64,000 bases of DNA, taken from positions 124,001 through 188,000 of the forward strand of contig NZ_MDKC01000037.1 of assembly GCF_001712755.1 (NCBI RefSeq). Direction: 5' to 3'. Both the position numbers and the translations under genes were made by a program. Origin of the DNA: Gottfriedia luciferensis. Its GTDB lineage: Bacteria > Bacillota > Bacilli > Bacillales > Bacillaceae_G. Positions 27,347 to 35,982 of the stretch are shown here, piece by piece (position 1 is the stretch's first letter; the number at the start of each line of letters is the position of its first letter). The notes under the pieces were generated by a model that made no database searches, was not told where the DNA came from, and worked only from the letters and a program-made list of their open reading frames with translations.

Positions 27347-27616
27347 ATGGATTACCAATACCCAATTTCATATGATTGGACAACAGATGAGACAATTGAG
27401 GTAATAAAGTTCTACACATCAGTAGAAAAAGCGTATGAAAAGGGAATAGATCGTGAAGTGTTAATGGCTACATACAAACAATTTAAATCAATTGTTCCTA
27501 GTATCGCAGAAGAAAAAAAATTATGTAATGAGTTAGAAGAGATATCCGGTTATTCTGCATACAGAGTCATGCAAAAGGCTAAAAATGGTGCTCCTGGTGA
27601 TAAAATTAAAATGTAG
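27347..27616 (+). CDS. yktA: YktA, UPF0223 protein
   Basis: 89 residues starting [19 protein letters not shown]-like, with [20 protein letters not shown] and [12 protein letters not shown], the UPF0223 signatures. Function unknown. GTAGGAG precedes the ATG. Position after speA agrees with yktA. Confidence 0.92.
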   Translation: MDYQYPISYDWTTDETIEVIKFYTSVEKAYEKGIDREVLMATYKQFKSIVPSIAEEKKLCNELEEISGYSAYRVMQKAKNGAPGDKIKM

Positions 27617-27677
27617 TATTAAATAAGTTCATTGTTAAAATTTATATAGTAATAAAAAATTATTAAGTAAAAAATAG

Positions 27678-27717
27678 AAGCCCATTAAAGGAAGATTAAC
27701 TACTTTCAATGGGCTTT
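27678..27717 (+). terminator. yktA terminator
   Basis: AAGCCCATT / AATGGGCTT stem extended by AAAG/CTTT around a 12-base loop. Confidence 0.72.
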
Positions 27718-27837
27718 ACTTATATAAGTATTGTTTAAGTAAAGCAATTTCATATTCGTCCTGTCGAAAAATGTGTAAAGAATGGGCATAGACTTTTGTT
27801 TTTGACATATGTATAATTAAACAACACTTATATTAAT

Positions 27838-28467
27838 TCAGTTTATACTTAGTTTGTATAAAGGAATTAAAGTATTATATGTTTCTATAATACGTTGGAT
27901 TAGTTCTTCCTTTGTAAGTGTAATTGCTTCATCTTTTGCAATTGTAATTCCACATAGGTATTCTGCTTTTTTTACATCATGAAATCTTTGAATACCTTTA
28001 TTGAATTCATCTTTATTCATTTTACTTTTTTGTACCACGTCAGGCTTCATATGATCGTAAGATACAACAAAATCTTTCGGAATCATTTTGTAAAGTTTAT
28101 TTTTATTCTTTTCAAAATTAATGGCAATCGATTGCTTATTTGGACTTTCATAAATAATTCCAAAGTAAACAAACAGGTGAGTACCCCACAGTCCAAATTG
28201 GAAATGAGGAAGCATTTTGTATCCGCGATTATTTGTTGCAAAAGCAATCCAAGTATCTTTTGGAGCATTCACAGTACGTCTAGCATGCTTAGCAATATGG
28301 CCAAAAAAGTTTTGATCAGTTTGTACATTTAAAAAAGGTAATATTTCTTCTTCAATTTCTTTAAATTTTGGTTGAATTTCATTTTGTATAGCACTCATTC
28401 TAGTTTCTAATGTTGAGTCAGTTGTAAATATTTCAAAATCACTTTCTTTAAAAAAAGTTTGAGTCAT
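27838..28467 (-). CDS. yktB: YktB, UPF0637 protein
   Basis: 209 residues. FFKESDFEIFTTD, HARRTVNAPKDTWIAFATN, RGYKMLPHFQFGLWGTHLFV and the C-terminal LYKLSIN are typical of UPF0637. Function unknown; predicted cytosolic. GGGGG precedes the ATG. Order yktA-yktB matches B. subtilis, though here the genes converge. Confidence 0.92.
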   Translation of the reverse strand: MTQTFFKESDFEIFTTDSTLETRMSAIQNEIQPKFKEIEEEILPFLNVQTDQNFFGHIAKHARRTVNAPKDTWIAFATNNRGYKMLPHFQFGLWGTHLFVYFGIIYESPNKQSIAINFEKNKNKLYKMIPKDFVVSYDHMKPDVVQKSKMNKDEFNKGIQRFHDVKKAEYLCGITIAKDEAITLTKEELIQRIIETYNTLIPLYKLSIN

Positions 28468-28662
28468 TTTTGAACCCCCTAATTACATTATCTAATTAGT
28501 ATACCATGTTTGTCCAAAACAAATGGGTAATATGTTTCTTCATAAAACAGTTACATTATAAGCTTAAATAACATATATTAGTAGCAAGATAAAAATCAGA
28601 AAATTTTGTTAATTAACTTTTACAATTTGTTTTGCCAACTTATATTCTATGGAGGGATAATG

Positions 28663-28851
28663 ATGAGACAAGTGATTAATGCGTTAAAAAGAACTGATGC
28701 AGAAAAGAGAATTCCTGTACTTAGATTAGAATTAGATTACGAACTAGCTACACTATTCGATGCTATGACAGTCAATGATAATGAAGCAATGATTGAATCT
28801 AAGAAGAAATTAGAATTATTAAGATTAGAATTAATTCGTCTAGAAGCTTAG
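28663..28851 (+). CDS. ykzI: YkzI-like small protein
   Basis: 62 residues, mostly helical: MRQVINALKRTDAEKRIPVL, then an acidic helix ending KLELLRLELIRLEA. GGAGGG lies 6 bases before the ATG. A terminator follows 13 bases after the stop. Position between yktB and the inositol monophosphatase gene is that of ykzI. Function unknown. Confidence 0.78.
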   Translation: MRQVINALKRTDAEKRIPVLRLELDYELATLFDAMTVNDNEAMIESKKKLELLRLELIRLEA

Positions 28852-28864
28852 CGAGTTTATTTAC

Positions 28865-28889
28865 CGAACCTTTAAATAGGTTCGTTTTT
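28865..28889 (+). terminator. ykzI terminator
   Basis: CGAACCT / AGGTTCG stem followed by T5. Confidence 0.83.
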
Positions 28890-29073
28890 CTGTGCGCTAA
28901 ATCTTCCGCTAAATGCCCAATGGTCTATCGTATGCCCACCCTCCAAAATAGTTCCTCATCTTTCATCTTAAATAAAAATCATTTCATTAGGTTTTTTTAG
29001 GTTAAAATTGGTAAACTGATAAACAGGACCATAATAATATAGTTTTAGCACGTAGAGTTTGGAGTGTTTAAAT

Positions 29074-29877
29074 ATGAATGTAGATTGGAAAGAAATTGAA
29101 CAATTCGCGAGGATTTTGCTTCAAGAGGCAGCTAAAAATATTAAAAGCTCATTATACGACTCCATAACAATCAATACTAAATCAAACGAAAATGACTTAG
29201 TAACAAATAAAGATGAAGAAATTGAAAAATTCTTTTACGAAAAAATAAAAAAGAAATTTCCAAATCATTACTTACTTGGTGAAGAAGGTAAAGGCGATGA
29301 TTTGGATCAAGTAACGGGGGTTGTATGGATTCTTGATCCAATCGATGGAACGATGAATTTTGTTCACCAAAAACGTAATTTTATGATTTCTTTAGGTATT
29401 TATGAAAATGGAATCGGTAAAATGGGTTTTATAATGGATGTAATACATAATGAACTATATTTTGCTAAAAAAGGTGAAGGAGCTTATTTAAATGATCTTG
29501 AAATAACACCTTTGAAAAATGTAGTACTAGAAGAGGCTATTGTAGCTGTAAATGCTATTTGGTTAACTAAAAATCGTTATTTAAACCATGAAAAATTAAG
29601 TAATCTTGTTCGAAAAGTTAGAGGAAGTCGGTCATATGGTTCAGCAGCGATGGAAATGGTCTATGTGGCAATGGGAAGGATTGATGCCTATATCACCCCG
29701 AGATTATCACCTTGGGACTTTGCCGCGGGTAAAATTATTGTAGAAGAGCTAGGCGGAATTTGTACTTCGCTTAAAAATGAAAGCCTTTCAATTCTTAAAA
29801 AAAGCTCAGTGCTAATAAGTAACGCTTCGATTCATGAGGAATTACTTACTGATTATATCGAATTTCTACAAAAATAA
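29074..29877 (+). CDS. suhB: Inositol-1-monophosphatase
   Basis: 267-residue Mg-dependent phosphatase (YktC in B. subtilis). Metal sites: GEEGKGDD (the conserved GEE, about 72), WILDPIDGTMNF (about 89-100), and SPWDFAAGKIIVEELGG near the C-terminus. It hydrolyses inositol monophosphate and may act on other phosphates. The ATG at 29074 follows TTGGAGTG; a frame from 29059 lacks a better site. Confidence 0.93.
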   Translation: MNVDWKEIEQFARILLQEAAKNIKSSLYDSITINTKSNENDLVTNKDEEIEKFFYEKIKKKFPNHYLLGEEGKGDDLDQVTGVVWILDPIDGTMNFVHQKRNFMISLGIYENGIGKMGFIMDVIHNELYFAKKGEGAYLNDLEITPLKNVVLEEAIVAVNAIWLTKNRYLNHEKLSNLVRKVRGSRSYGSAAMEMVYVAMGRIDAYITPRLSPWDFAAGKIIVEELGGICTSLKNESLSILKKSSVLISNASIHEELLTDYIEFLQK

Positions 29878-29881
29878 TAAA

Positions 29882-29919
29882 AAGAAGGTAAGTTTGGTTT
29901 ATAACTTGCCTTCTTTTTT
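29882..29919 (+). terminator. suhB terminator, left copy
   Basis: AAGAAGGTAAGTT / AACTTGCCTTCTT stem (one wobble) with T run. Its 3' arm is repeated at 29949. Confidence 0.85.
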
Positions 29920-29940
29920 AGTGTGCAGACAGTGTTAAAA
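29920..29940. repeat. Possible CAGACTG-element scar E
   Basis: 21 bases containing CAGACAGT, which reads as the left end CAGA joined to the right end CAGT of the CAGACTG family, lying between two related terminators. Could be the remains of a deleted element; also possibly chance. Confidence 0.35.
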
Positions 29941-29974
29941 AAGAGAAGAGGTTTATAACTTGCCTTCTCTTTTT
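29941..29974. terminator. Terminator, right copy, overlapping ylaF-like 3' end
   Basis: AAGAGAAG / CTTCTCTT stem with T run. It shares GGTTTATAACTTGCCTTCT with the hairpin at 29882 and includes the last codons of the minus-strand gene. Confidence 0.7.
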
Positions 29975-30138
29975 AATTTAGCACGTAATGAAAAACCATA
30001 ACCAACTAACGATATTGAAATAATTAGTGAAATAACAGCGCCAATAGTACTTAGTTCTGCTAGCATTATACCAACTAGAATTAAGAAGATTACGGATAAA
30101 GTTGCAACGCAGAAAAGTCTAAATTTTATGCTAGACAT
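29953..30138 (-). CDS. YlaF-like small membrane protein (DUF5325 type)
   Basis: 61 residues with two hydrophobic segments (LFCVATLSVIFLILVGIMLA and IGAVISLIISISLVGYGF) and a basic end LRAKLKREGKL. Size, topology and place beside typA fit the YlaF/DUF5325 group. AGGAGG precedes the ATG. Function unknown. Confidence 0.7.
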   Translation of the reverse strand: MSSIKFRLFCVATLSVIFLILVGIMLAELSTIGAVISLIISISLVGYGFSLRAKLKREGKL

Positions 30139-30257
30139 GGTGAATCCTCCTGTTCATAATTCCTATTTTACTCTTTGTCGAATCGGATGTAAATTTGAAA
30201 AAAATAAATCTTTCCTAAATATTTATTAATAAATTATATTTTTGATTAAACATTTTC

Positions 30258-30288
30258 TTGATATATTTCCGTGTGCATGTGCTATAAT
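30258..30288 (+). promoter_or_regulatory. Probable typA promoter
   Basis: TTGATA (30258-30263) and TATAAT (30283-30288) with an extended TGC before the -10; the spacer of 19 is long. Confidence 0.5.
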
Positions 30289-30341
30289 GTTTTAGTTAAT
30301 AATGAAAATAGATGTGTAGACATTTTAGGAGTGAATATATT

Positions 30342-32186
30342 TTGAAAAAAAGAGAAGATTTACGCAATATAGCAATTATTGCGCACGTTGACCATGGGAA
30401 AACAACGTTAGTTGATGAGTTATTAAAACAATCAGGTACATTCCGTTCAAACGAAAACGTTAATGAACGTGCAATGGACTCTAATGATATAGAACGTGAA
30501 CGTGGAATTACAATCTTAGCTAAAAACACTGCAATCCAATATGAAGGTAAACGTATTAACATCATGGATACTCCTGGACACGCCGATTTTGGTGGAGAAG
30601 TAGAACGTATCATGAAAATGGTTGATGGTGTTCTTTTAGTTGTAGATGCATATGAAGGTTGTATGCCACAAACTCGTTTCGTATTGAAAAAAGCTTTAGA
30701 ACAACATTTAACACCAATCGTAGTAGTAAATAAAATCGACCGTGACTTCGCACGTCCTGATGAAGTTGTTGACGAAGTAATCGATTTATTTATTGAATTA
30801 GGTGCAGATGAAGATCAATTAGAATTCCCAGTTGTATTCGCATCAGCTATCAACGGAACTTCTAGCTTAGAATCTGATCCTTCTAAACAAGAACCGAATA
30901 TGAATGCTTTATTCGATACAATTATTGAGCACATTCCATCTCCAATCGATAATAGTGAAGAGCCTTTACAATTCCAAGTAACATTATTAGACTACAATGA
31001 CTATGTTGGACGTATCGGTATCGGACGTATTTTCCGTGGAACAATGCAAGTTGGTCAATCAGTTGCTTTAATGAAACTTGATGGATCAGTTAAACAATTC
31101 CGTATTACAAAAATGTTTGGATTCATTGGATTAAAACGTATTGAAATCCAAGAAGCAAAAGCTGGTGACTTAGTAGCAGTTTCTGGTATGGAAGATATCA
31201 ACGTAGGTGAAACAGTATGTCCTGCTGAACACCAAGAAGCACTTCCAATCTTACGTATTGATGAGCCAACTCTTCAAATGACATTCTTAGTTAATAATTC
31301 ACCTTTTGCAGGTCGTGAAGGTAAATTTGTAACTTCTCGTAAAATTGAAGAGAGATTATTACAAGAACTTCAAACTGACGTAAGTTTACGTGTAGAAAAT
31401 ACTGATTCTCCTGATGTATGGATCGTAAGTGGACGTGGAGAGCTTCACTTATCAATCCTTATTGAAAACATGCGTCGTGAAGGATATGAGCTTCAAGTTT
31501 CAAAACCAGAAGTTATCATTCGTGTGATTGACGGTGTAAGATGTGAGCCTGTTGAGCATGTACAAATTGACGTTCCTGAAGAATATACTGGTTCAATCAT
31601 GGAATCAATGGGTGCTCGTAAAGGTGAAATGAGAGATATGGTGAATAATGGTAACGGTCAAGTCCGTTTAACATTTATGGTACCAGCTCGTGGATTAATT
31701 GGTTATACTACAGAATTCTTAACTTTAACTCGTGGTTATGGAATCATTAACCACTCATTCGATAGCTACCAACCAGCTATTCAAGGTCAAGTTGGTGGAC
31801 GTCGTCAAGGTGTATTAGTATCAATGGAAACTGGTAAAGCTTCAACATACGGAATTATGGGTCTAGAAGACCGTGGTGTAATTTTCCTTGAGCCAGGAAC
31901 AGATGTTTATGATGGTATGATTGTTGGTGAGCATAACCGTGATAATGATTTATCAGTAAACGTTGTTAAGGTTAAACACGCTACTAACATCCGTTCAGCG
32001 AATAAAGACCAAACAACAACAATGAAAAAACCACGTATTATGACGCTTGAAGAATCTTTAGAATACTTAAATGATGATGAGTACTGTGAAGTTACGCCAA
32101 CATCAATTCGTTTACGTAAAAAGCTTCTTGATAAAAATGAGCGTGAGCGTGCAGCGAAAAAGAAAAAATTCGCTGAACAAGAATAA
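30342..32186 (+). CDS. typA: TypA/BipA ribosome-associated GTPase
   Basis: 614 residues. G1 AHVDHGKTTLVDEL (about 12-25), G2 region RERGITILAKNT, G3 DTPGHADFGGE, G4 NKIDRDFARP, then beta-barrel, EF-G-like domains and the TypA-specific C-terminal domain ending in KKKKFAEQE. It acts in ribosome assembly and stress or cold adaptation. The TTG at 30342 after AGGAGTG gives the family start LKKREDLRNIA; the in-frame ATG at 30312 would add ten residues not found in relatives. Confidence 0.96.
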   Translation: MKKREDLRNIAIIAHVDHGKTTLVDELLKQSGTFRSNENVNERAMDSNDIERERGITILAKNTAIQYEGKRINIMDTPGHADFGGEVERIMKMVDGVLLVVDAYEGCMPQTRFVLKKALEQHLTPIVVVNKIDRDFARPDEVVDEVIDLFIELGADEDQLEFPVVFASAINGTSSLESDPSKQEPNMNALFDTIIEHIPSPIDNSEEPLQFQVTLLDYNDYVGRIGIGRIFRGTMQVGQSVALMKLDGSVKQFRITKMFGFIGLKRIEIQEAKAGDLVAVSGMEDINVGETVCPAEHQEALPILRIDEPTLQMTFLVNNSPFAGREGKFVTSRKIEERLLQELQTDVSLRVENTDSPDVWIVSGRGELHLSILIENMRREGYELQVSKPEVIIRVIDGVRCEPVEHVQIDVPEEYTGSIMESMGARKGEMRDMVNNGNGQVRLTFMVPARGLIGYTTEFLTLTRGYGIINHSFDSYQPAIQGQVGGRRQGVLVSMETGKASTYGIMGLEDRGVIFLEPGTDVYDGMIVGEHNRDNDLSVNVVKVKHATNIRSANKDQTTTMKKPRIMTLEESLEYLNDDEYCEVTPTSIRLRKKLLDKNERERAAKKKKFAEQE

Positions 32187-32215
32187 TTAAATTTTAAAAT
32201 AATTATGATATAATA

Positions 32216-32246
32216 AAACCGACTAGAAATAGTCGGTTTCATTTTT
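32216..32246 (+). terminator. typA terminator
   Basis: Perfect 10-bp stem AAACCGACTA / TAGTCGGTTT, loop GAAA, then a broken T run. Confidence 0.88.
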
Positions 32247-32270
32247 GTAAACAAAGTACAAAATATTGAT

Positions 32271-32288
32271 TTTCAGACAGTCTAAAAA
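32271..32288. repeat. Possible CAGACTG-element scar F
   Basis: TTTTCAGACAGTCTAAAA is nearly palindromic and reads as left end TTTTCAGA joined to right end CAGTCTAAAA. No second terminator copy is seen here. Confidence 0.35.
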
Positions 32289-32334
32289 CGAATAGAAGTA
32301 TTTTAGTTTTATTATAAAATAGGGGGATATGGAT

Positions 32335-32652
32335 TTGGAAAAAGCTCCAAAGGGTTTTGAATTTGTCATCACACAGTTAATAAATATAACTCATGATATT
32401 CATCTTTCCATGTGGATATTATATGGTTTAATTGTTGTACTATGTATTGTAGTATATCATTTAGGTTTCGCAAAAAAATTGAGCATCCTTAAAAGTTTAA
32501 TCATTTATGTTTTGCTTATGATTGGATGTAGTTTCCTTACTTTCTTAGCTTTAAGGATACCAATCGTGGAAGCATTACTTGCTAGTGTTTTCGTATTAGG
32601 TGTTTATAAGATTCGTTTACATCAATCAAAAAAGAATAATGCTACTACATAA
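32335..32652 (+). CDS. ylaH: YlaH-like membrane protein
   Basis: 105 residues, three hydrophobic segments. MWILYGLIVVLCIVVYHLGFAKKL and VYKIRLHQSKK match B. subtilis YlaH. The start is TTG 32335 (8 bases after AGGGGG) or ATG 32329 (2 bases after it). Function unknown. Directly after typA as in B. subtilis. Confidence 0.88.
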   Translation: MEKAPKGFEFVITQLINITHDIHLSMWILYGLIVVLCIVVYHLGFAKKLSILKSLIIYVLLMIGCSFLTFLALRIPIVEALLASVFVLGVYKIRLHQSKKNNATT

Positions 32653-32682
32653 TGTAACACTTTTTAGAAAGTTGGTATCTAG

Positions 32683-32955
32683 ATGAAATCTGTTCAGGAC
32701 GCTTTATATAATTGGTTAACGATAAAAGTTATATATGAAGGTAGACCTTCGGATGAAGCTGCTAAAGAGACGTATGAGATGTTTGATTCGATTTTAAAAG
32801 AAGATCATCAAGTATCTAACGTGAAAATAGAAAAAATGGAAGATTTCTATTTAATTACATTTACACAAGCAGAAAAAGAGCGAACTACGCGCTTTCCTAT
32901 TGAAATGATTGATTGCTTTTTAGATCAAGTAAGAGTTAATCCAGAGAAGTATTAA
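32683..32955 (+). CDS. Conserved hypothetical protein
   Basis: 90 residues, soluble, alpha/beta: MKSVQDALYNWLTIKVIYEG, then DSILKEDHQVSNVKIEK and RFPIEMIDCFLDQVRVNPEKY. No family recognised. The ribosome site is weak (AAGTTGGTATCTAG). It follows ylaH by 30 bases and ends in a good terminator, so it is probably a real gene in that transcript. Confidence 0.7.
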   Translation: MKSVQDALYNWLTIKVIYEGRPSDEAAKETYEMFDSILKEDHQVSNVKIEKMEDFYLITFTQAEKERTTRFPIEMIDCFLDQVRVNPEKY

Positions 32956-32984
32956 AAACCTAGAAATTAATCTAGGTTTTTTTT
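32954..32984 (+). terminator. Terminator after hypothetical gene
   Basis: AAAAACCTAGA / TCTAGGTTTTT perfect stem, T run. Confidence 0.88.
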
Positions 32985-33030
32985 GTTTAAACTTATATTG
33001 GATTTATACATGAAAATAATATCTAAGTCC

Positions 33031-33058
33031 AAAAAAAGAAGCCCAATTGGCTTTTTTT
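33031..33058. terminator. Orphan terminator-like hairpin, duplicate of the ylaI terminator
   Basis: AAAAAAAGAAGCC-CAATT-GGCTTTTTTT. Nearly the same as the hairpin at 33583 but with no gene ending next to it. Confidence 0.65.
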
Positions 33059-33120
33059 CACGCTGTTGAAAAACAATCTTGTCAATTAATTTACCAAATT
33101 TTCGTAAAAGGAGTATAGTG

Positions 33121-33253
33121 ATGTTGATTTCCACTACAGGATGCTCGCTTTCCATGGGGCGAGATTCTTTAGCCTCCTCGGCAAAAGCCTGCGGGGTCTC
33201 AGCCTTCCCACTTATCCCATAGGAGTCGAGCACCCCTTCGTTCCAATCAACAT
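33121..33253. repeat. Widespread Bacillaceae structured repeat
   Basis: About 133 bases with terminal inverted repeat ATGTTGATT / AATCAACAT. Inside are GCTCGCTTTCCATGGGGCG, TAGCCTCCTCGGC, GCCTGCGGGGTCTCAGCC and CATAGGAGTCGAGCACC; a consensus of this shape recurs as an intergenic repeat in many Bacillaceae genomes (recognised from memory; no name assigned). Much more GC-rich than its surroundings and not coding. Confidence 0.75.
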
Positions 33254-33582
33254 ATTCATCTAAAGAAGTCTGCAATAAATCATTATCAAATAGCCTTTAC
33301 TAAGAGTAACCTAACAGCTGTTTATTAATCAGTTTTTAGTTCAATTACAATCGAACATTAATTAATAAACTAACTGATCAATGGAATTTGTTTTTGTAAA
33401 AAGTTTACTCAAAGTATTTTTAACTTCTGAAAAAAACATTACTAGTGTAATTGGAATCATAACATTGCTCAAATATATTAACATATATAACCATTAATAG
33501 ATCATCCCAAAAAATAATTTCAGCATAAATATACATTTAATTTCCTTTTTACTTATTGAACATTTTATATTTCAACACTATG
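33254..33582. other. Gene-free stretch after the repeat
   Basis: About 330 AT-rich bases with no frame that has a ribosome site, no recognised RNA and no clear promoter. It lies between the repeat and the ylaI terminator. Confidence 0.5.
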
Positions 33583-33612
33583 AAAAAAAGAAGCCCAATA
33601 GGCTTCTTTTTT
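33583..33612. terminator. ylaI terminator
   Basis: GAAGCC-CAATA-GGCTTC with A and T runs; works on the minus strand for ylaI. Confidence 0.85.
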
Positions 33613-33618
33613 AATAAT

Positions 33619-33819
33619 TTACCACTCGTCATTGTCCTTTACCGGTTTTAAGAAACGGAAATTTCCTGTTGCAATTCTTTGTTCTGTTTTTATTTTAATT
33701 CGATCGTAACATTCAGAGCATGTATATGTATGGATAGGACGATTTCTTAATTTTTTTGCAATAGGTGATTCATCGCTAATAGATTCGCTTTTATCACAAA
33801 TCATGCATTTAACTCTCAT
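33619..33819 (-). CDS. ylaI: YlaI-like zinc-ribbon protein (DUF2197)
   Basis: 66 residues with two Cys pairs, CMIC (5-8) and CSEC (about 34-37), forming a probable zinc ribbon. MRVKCMICDK and RPIHTYTCSECYDRI match YlaI. Function unknown. AAGGAGAG precedes the ATG. In B. subtilis it follows ylaH on the same side; here it is on the minus strand. Confidence 0.87.
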   Translation of the reverse strand: MRVKCMICDKSESISDESPIAKKLRNRPIHTYTCSECYDRIKIKTEQRIATGNFRFLKPVKDNDEW

Positions 33820-33969
33820 GTGAAATTTCTCTCCTTATATATGAAGCTTAAGTTAACATAATTATAACAGGTTTTAGAATATATTTTTAGAAAACAGTGG
33901 TTTTAGCAGGAAGTTTTCAATAAACTTTGAATTATATTAGTATACTCTTTATTTGAAGGAGATGAAATA

Positions 33970-34428
33970 GTGATGGCAAACAGTATTGAGAAAACATTAT
34001 CACCAAGCTTATTAGAAGATTGTAATAAAGAAAAGATTGTTTTTTTAAGTACTTTTAACTCCGAAAAGAATGCACCAGTTACGAATGCAATTTCTTGGCT
34101 TGCTGCCTTAGACGATAAGACGATTCGTTTTGCAGTCGATCAAAGATCAGCAATTATATCGAATATCGAAGAGGTTGAAGGGGTATCATTAAGCTTATTC
34201 TCAAATGAAACAGTTTATAGTATCTCAGGAAATGCAAAAATTTTAACGAAGCAAATGCCTGGGATTCCATTAAAATTAGCGTGTATAGAAGTGAAAGTTA
34301 ATGAAGTAAAAAATATATTGTTTTATGGGTCAAAAATAACAGTCGAACCAGAGTATGCAAAAACTTATGATGAGAGAGCTGCAAAAAAATTAGATGTTGC
34401 AGTTTTAAGTGGTCTTAGATCCAACTGA
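33970..34428 (+). CDS. YlaL-like flavin-reductase-fold protein
   Basis: 152 residues with the pyridoxamine-5'-phosphate oxidase-like split barrel: IVFLSTFNSEKNAPVTNAISW, TIRFAVDQRSAIISNI, YSISGNAKIL and the closing KTYDERAAKKLDVAVL. It resembles B. subtilis YlaL, which lies just after ylaK; here it lies before it. Probably binds a flavin or other cofactor; true oxidase activity is not implied. GTG 33970 (8 bases from AAGGAG) or ATG 33973. Confidence 0.72.
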   Translation: MMANSIEKTLSPSLLEDCNKEKIVFLSTFNSEKNAPVTNAISWLAALDDKTIRFAVDQRSAIISNIEEVEGVSLSLFSNETVYSISGNAKILTKQMPGIPLKLACIEVKVNEVKNILFYGSKITVEPEYAKTYDERAAKKLDVAVLSGLRSN

Positions 34429-34586
34429 GCTTTAAACATTAAAAAATATTCTAAAGTAGAGAGAATTTCATATAATATATTAACGGTTCGTCCATTCTTC
34501 GACTAGTAACCAAATGTAAGACCAATCAATTTAGAATTAAAACTAATTATTCTAATCTGAGTTATTTTTAGTCAGGAGGTTAAGGA

Positions 34587-35915
34587 TTGAGTAAAATATA
34601 CGTTCTCGACACCAATGTACTACTGCAAGACCCACTAGCAATCTTTTCATTTGAAGATAATGAAGTAGTTGTACCAGCTGTTGTATTAGAGGAAGTAGAC
34701 TCAAAGAAGAGATATATGGATGAAGTTGGTCGTAATGCTAGGTATGTATCCAAACTAATTGATAGCTTTCGAGAACTAGGGAAATTACATGAAAGTATTC
34801 CTCTTGAAAACGGTGGTTCGTTTAGAATTGAATTAAATCATCGCTCATTTCAACAATTGCAAGAGATCTTTGTTGAAAAAACGAACGATAATCGCATTTT
34901 AGCTGTTGCAAAAAACTTATCACTTGAAGAAGAAGCAAAAGAAAGTGGAAAAACAGTGATTTTAGTTAGTAAAGATACATTAGTTCGTGTAAAAGCGGAT
35001 GCATTAAATTTACTAGCTGAAGATTATTTAAGTGATCGAGTAGTGGAAGTTGATCATATTTATACCGGTTATCTAGAGTATTACATAAATACAGATTTAT
35101 TAAACAAGTTTTACGAGAAAACTGAACTTCCTGTTTCAGATATAGCGAACCATCCATTTTATCCTAATCAATTCATCGTATTAAAGGATGCTCTCGGTGG
35201 TAAGAGTTCAGCTCTTGGAGTTGTAGATAAAACAGGTACAAAAATTAAGAAATTTGTTTTCTCGAATGAACATATTTGGGGCATAAGACCAAGAAATGCA
35301 CAACAGTCCATGGCCTTAGAATTACTACTTCGAGACGATATACCATTAGTTACATTGATTGGAAAAGCAGGAACTGGAAAAACTTTATTAGCTTTAGCAG
35401 CAGGTTTAATGCAAAGTGAGGACCTGCAAAGCTATAAAAAGTTATTAGTTGCTAGACCGATTGTTCCAGTTGGAAAAGATCTTGGTTATTTACCAGGTGA
35501 AAAGGATGAAAAACTTCGTCCATGGATGCAACCGATTTATGATAACCTAGAATACTTATTCAATACGAAAAAACCAGGTGAACTCGATGCGATATTAGCC
35601 GGAATGGGCTCAATTGAAGTAGAAGCTTTAACTTATATAAGAGGTAGAAGTATCCCAGAGCAATTTATTATTATAGATGAAGCACAGAATCTAACTAGGC
35701 ATGAAGTAAAAACAATTTTAACTCGTGTTGGTGATAAGAGTAAAATTGTATTAATGGGGGATCCAGAACAAATTGATCATCCATATTTAGATGAATACAA
35801 CAATGGATTAACATATGTAGTTGAAAAATTTAAAGATCAAAAAATAAGTGGACATGTAAAACTAATAAAAGGCGAACGTTCATCAATTGCCCAACTTGCA
35901 GCGGATATATTGTAA
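34587..35915 (+). CDS. ylaK: PhoH2: PIN RNase fused to PhoH ATPase
   Basis: 442 residues. N-terminal PIN domain (about 1-150) with LDTNVLLQDP, EEVDSKK and SKDTLVRVKAD acidic sites, then a PhoH ATPase with Walker A GKAGTGKTLLALA (about 256) and Walker B FIIIDEAQNLT. PhoH2 proteins unwind and cut RNA. TTG 34587 follows AGGAGG by 7 bases. Matches B. subtilis ylaK in position. Confidence 0.93.
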   Translation: MSKIYVLDTNVLLQDPLAIFSFEDNEVVVPAVVLEEVDSKKRYMDEVGRNARYVSKLIDSFRELGKLHESIPLENGGSFRIELNHRSFQQLQEIFVEKTNDNRILAVAKNLSLEEEAKESGKTVILVSKDTLVRVKADALNLLAEDYLSDRVVEVDHIYTGYLEYYINTDLLNKFYEKTELPVSDIANHPFYPNQFIVLKDALGGKSSALGVVDKTGTKIKKFVFSNEHIWGIRPRNAQQSMALELLLRDDIPLVTLIGKAGTGKTLLALAAGLMQSEDLQSYKKLLVARPIVPVGKDLGYLPGEKDEKLRPWMQPIYDNLEYLFNTKKPGELDAILAGMGSIEVEALTYIRGRSIPEQFIIIDEAQNLTRHEVKTILTRVGDKSKIVLMGDPEQIDHPYLDEYNNGLTYVVEKFKDQKISGHVKLIKGERSSIAQLAADIL

Positions 35916-35928
35916 TAATTAAATGCTT

Positions 35929-35978
35929 ACAAAAGCAACATCTTACCAAAATCGATCAGTAAGATGTTGCTTTTGTTT
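35929..35978. terminator. Bidirectional terminator after ylaK
   Basis: 18-bp perfect stem starting ACAAAAGCAACATCTTAC, 12-base loop, between convergent genes. Confidence 0.92.
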
Positions 35979-35982
35979 TAAA

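Noticed and set aside
32967-33275. Minus-strand open frame across the 33.1-kb repeat
   Set aside because: Composed of the repeat and terminator sequences; no start signal; not protein-like.
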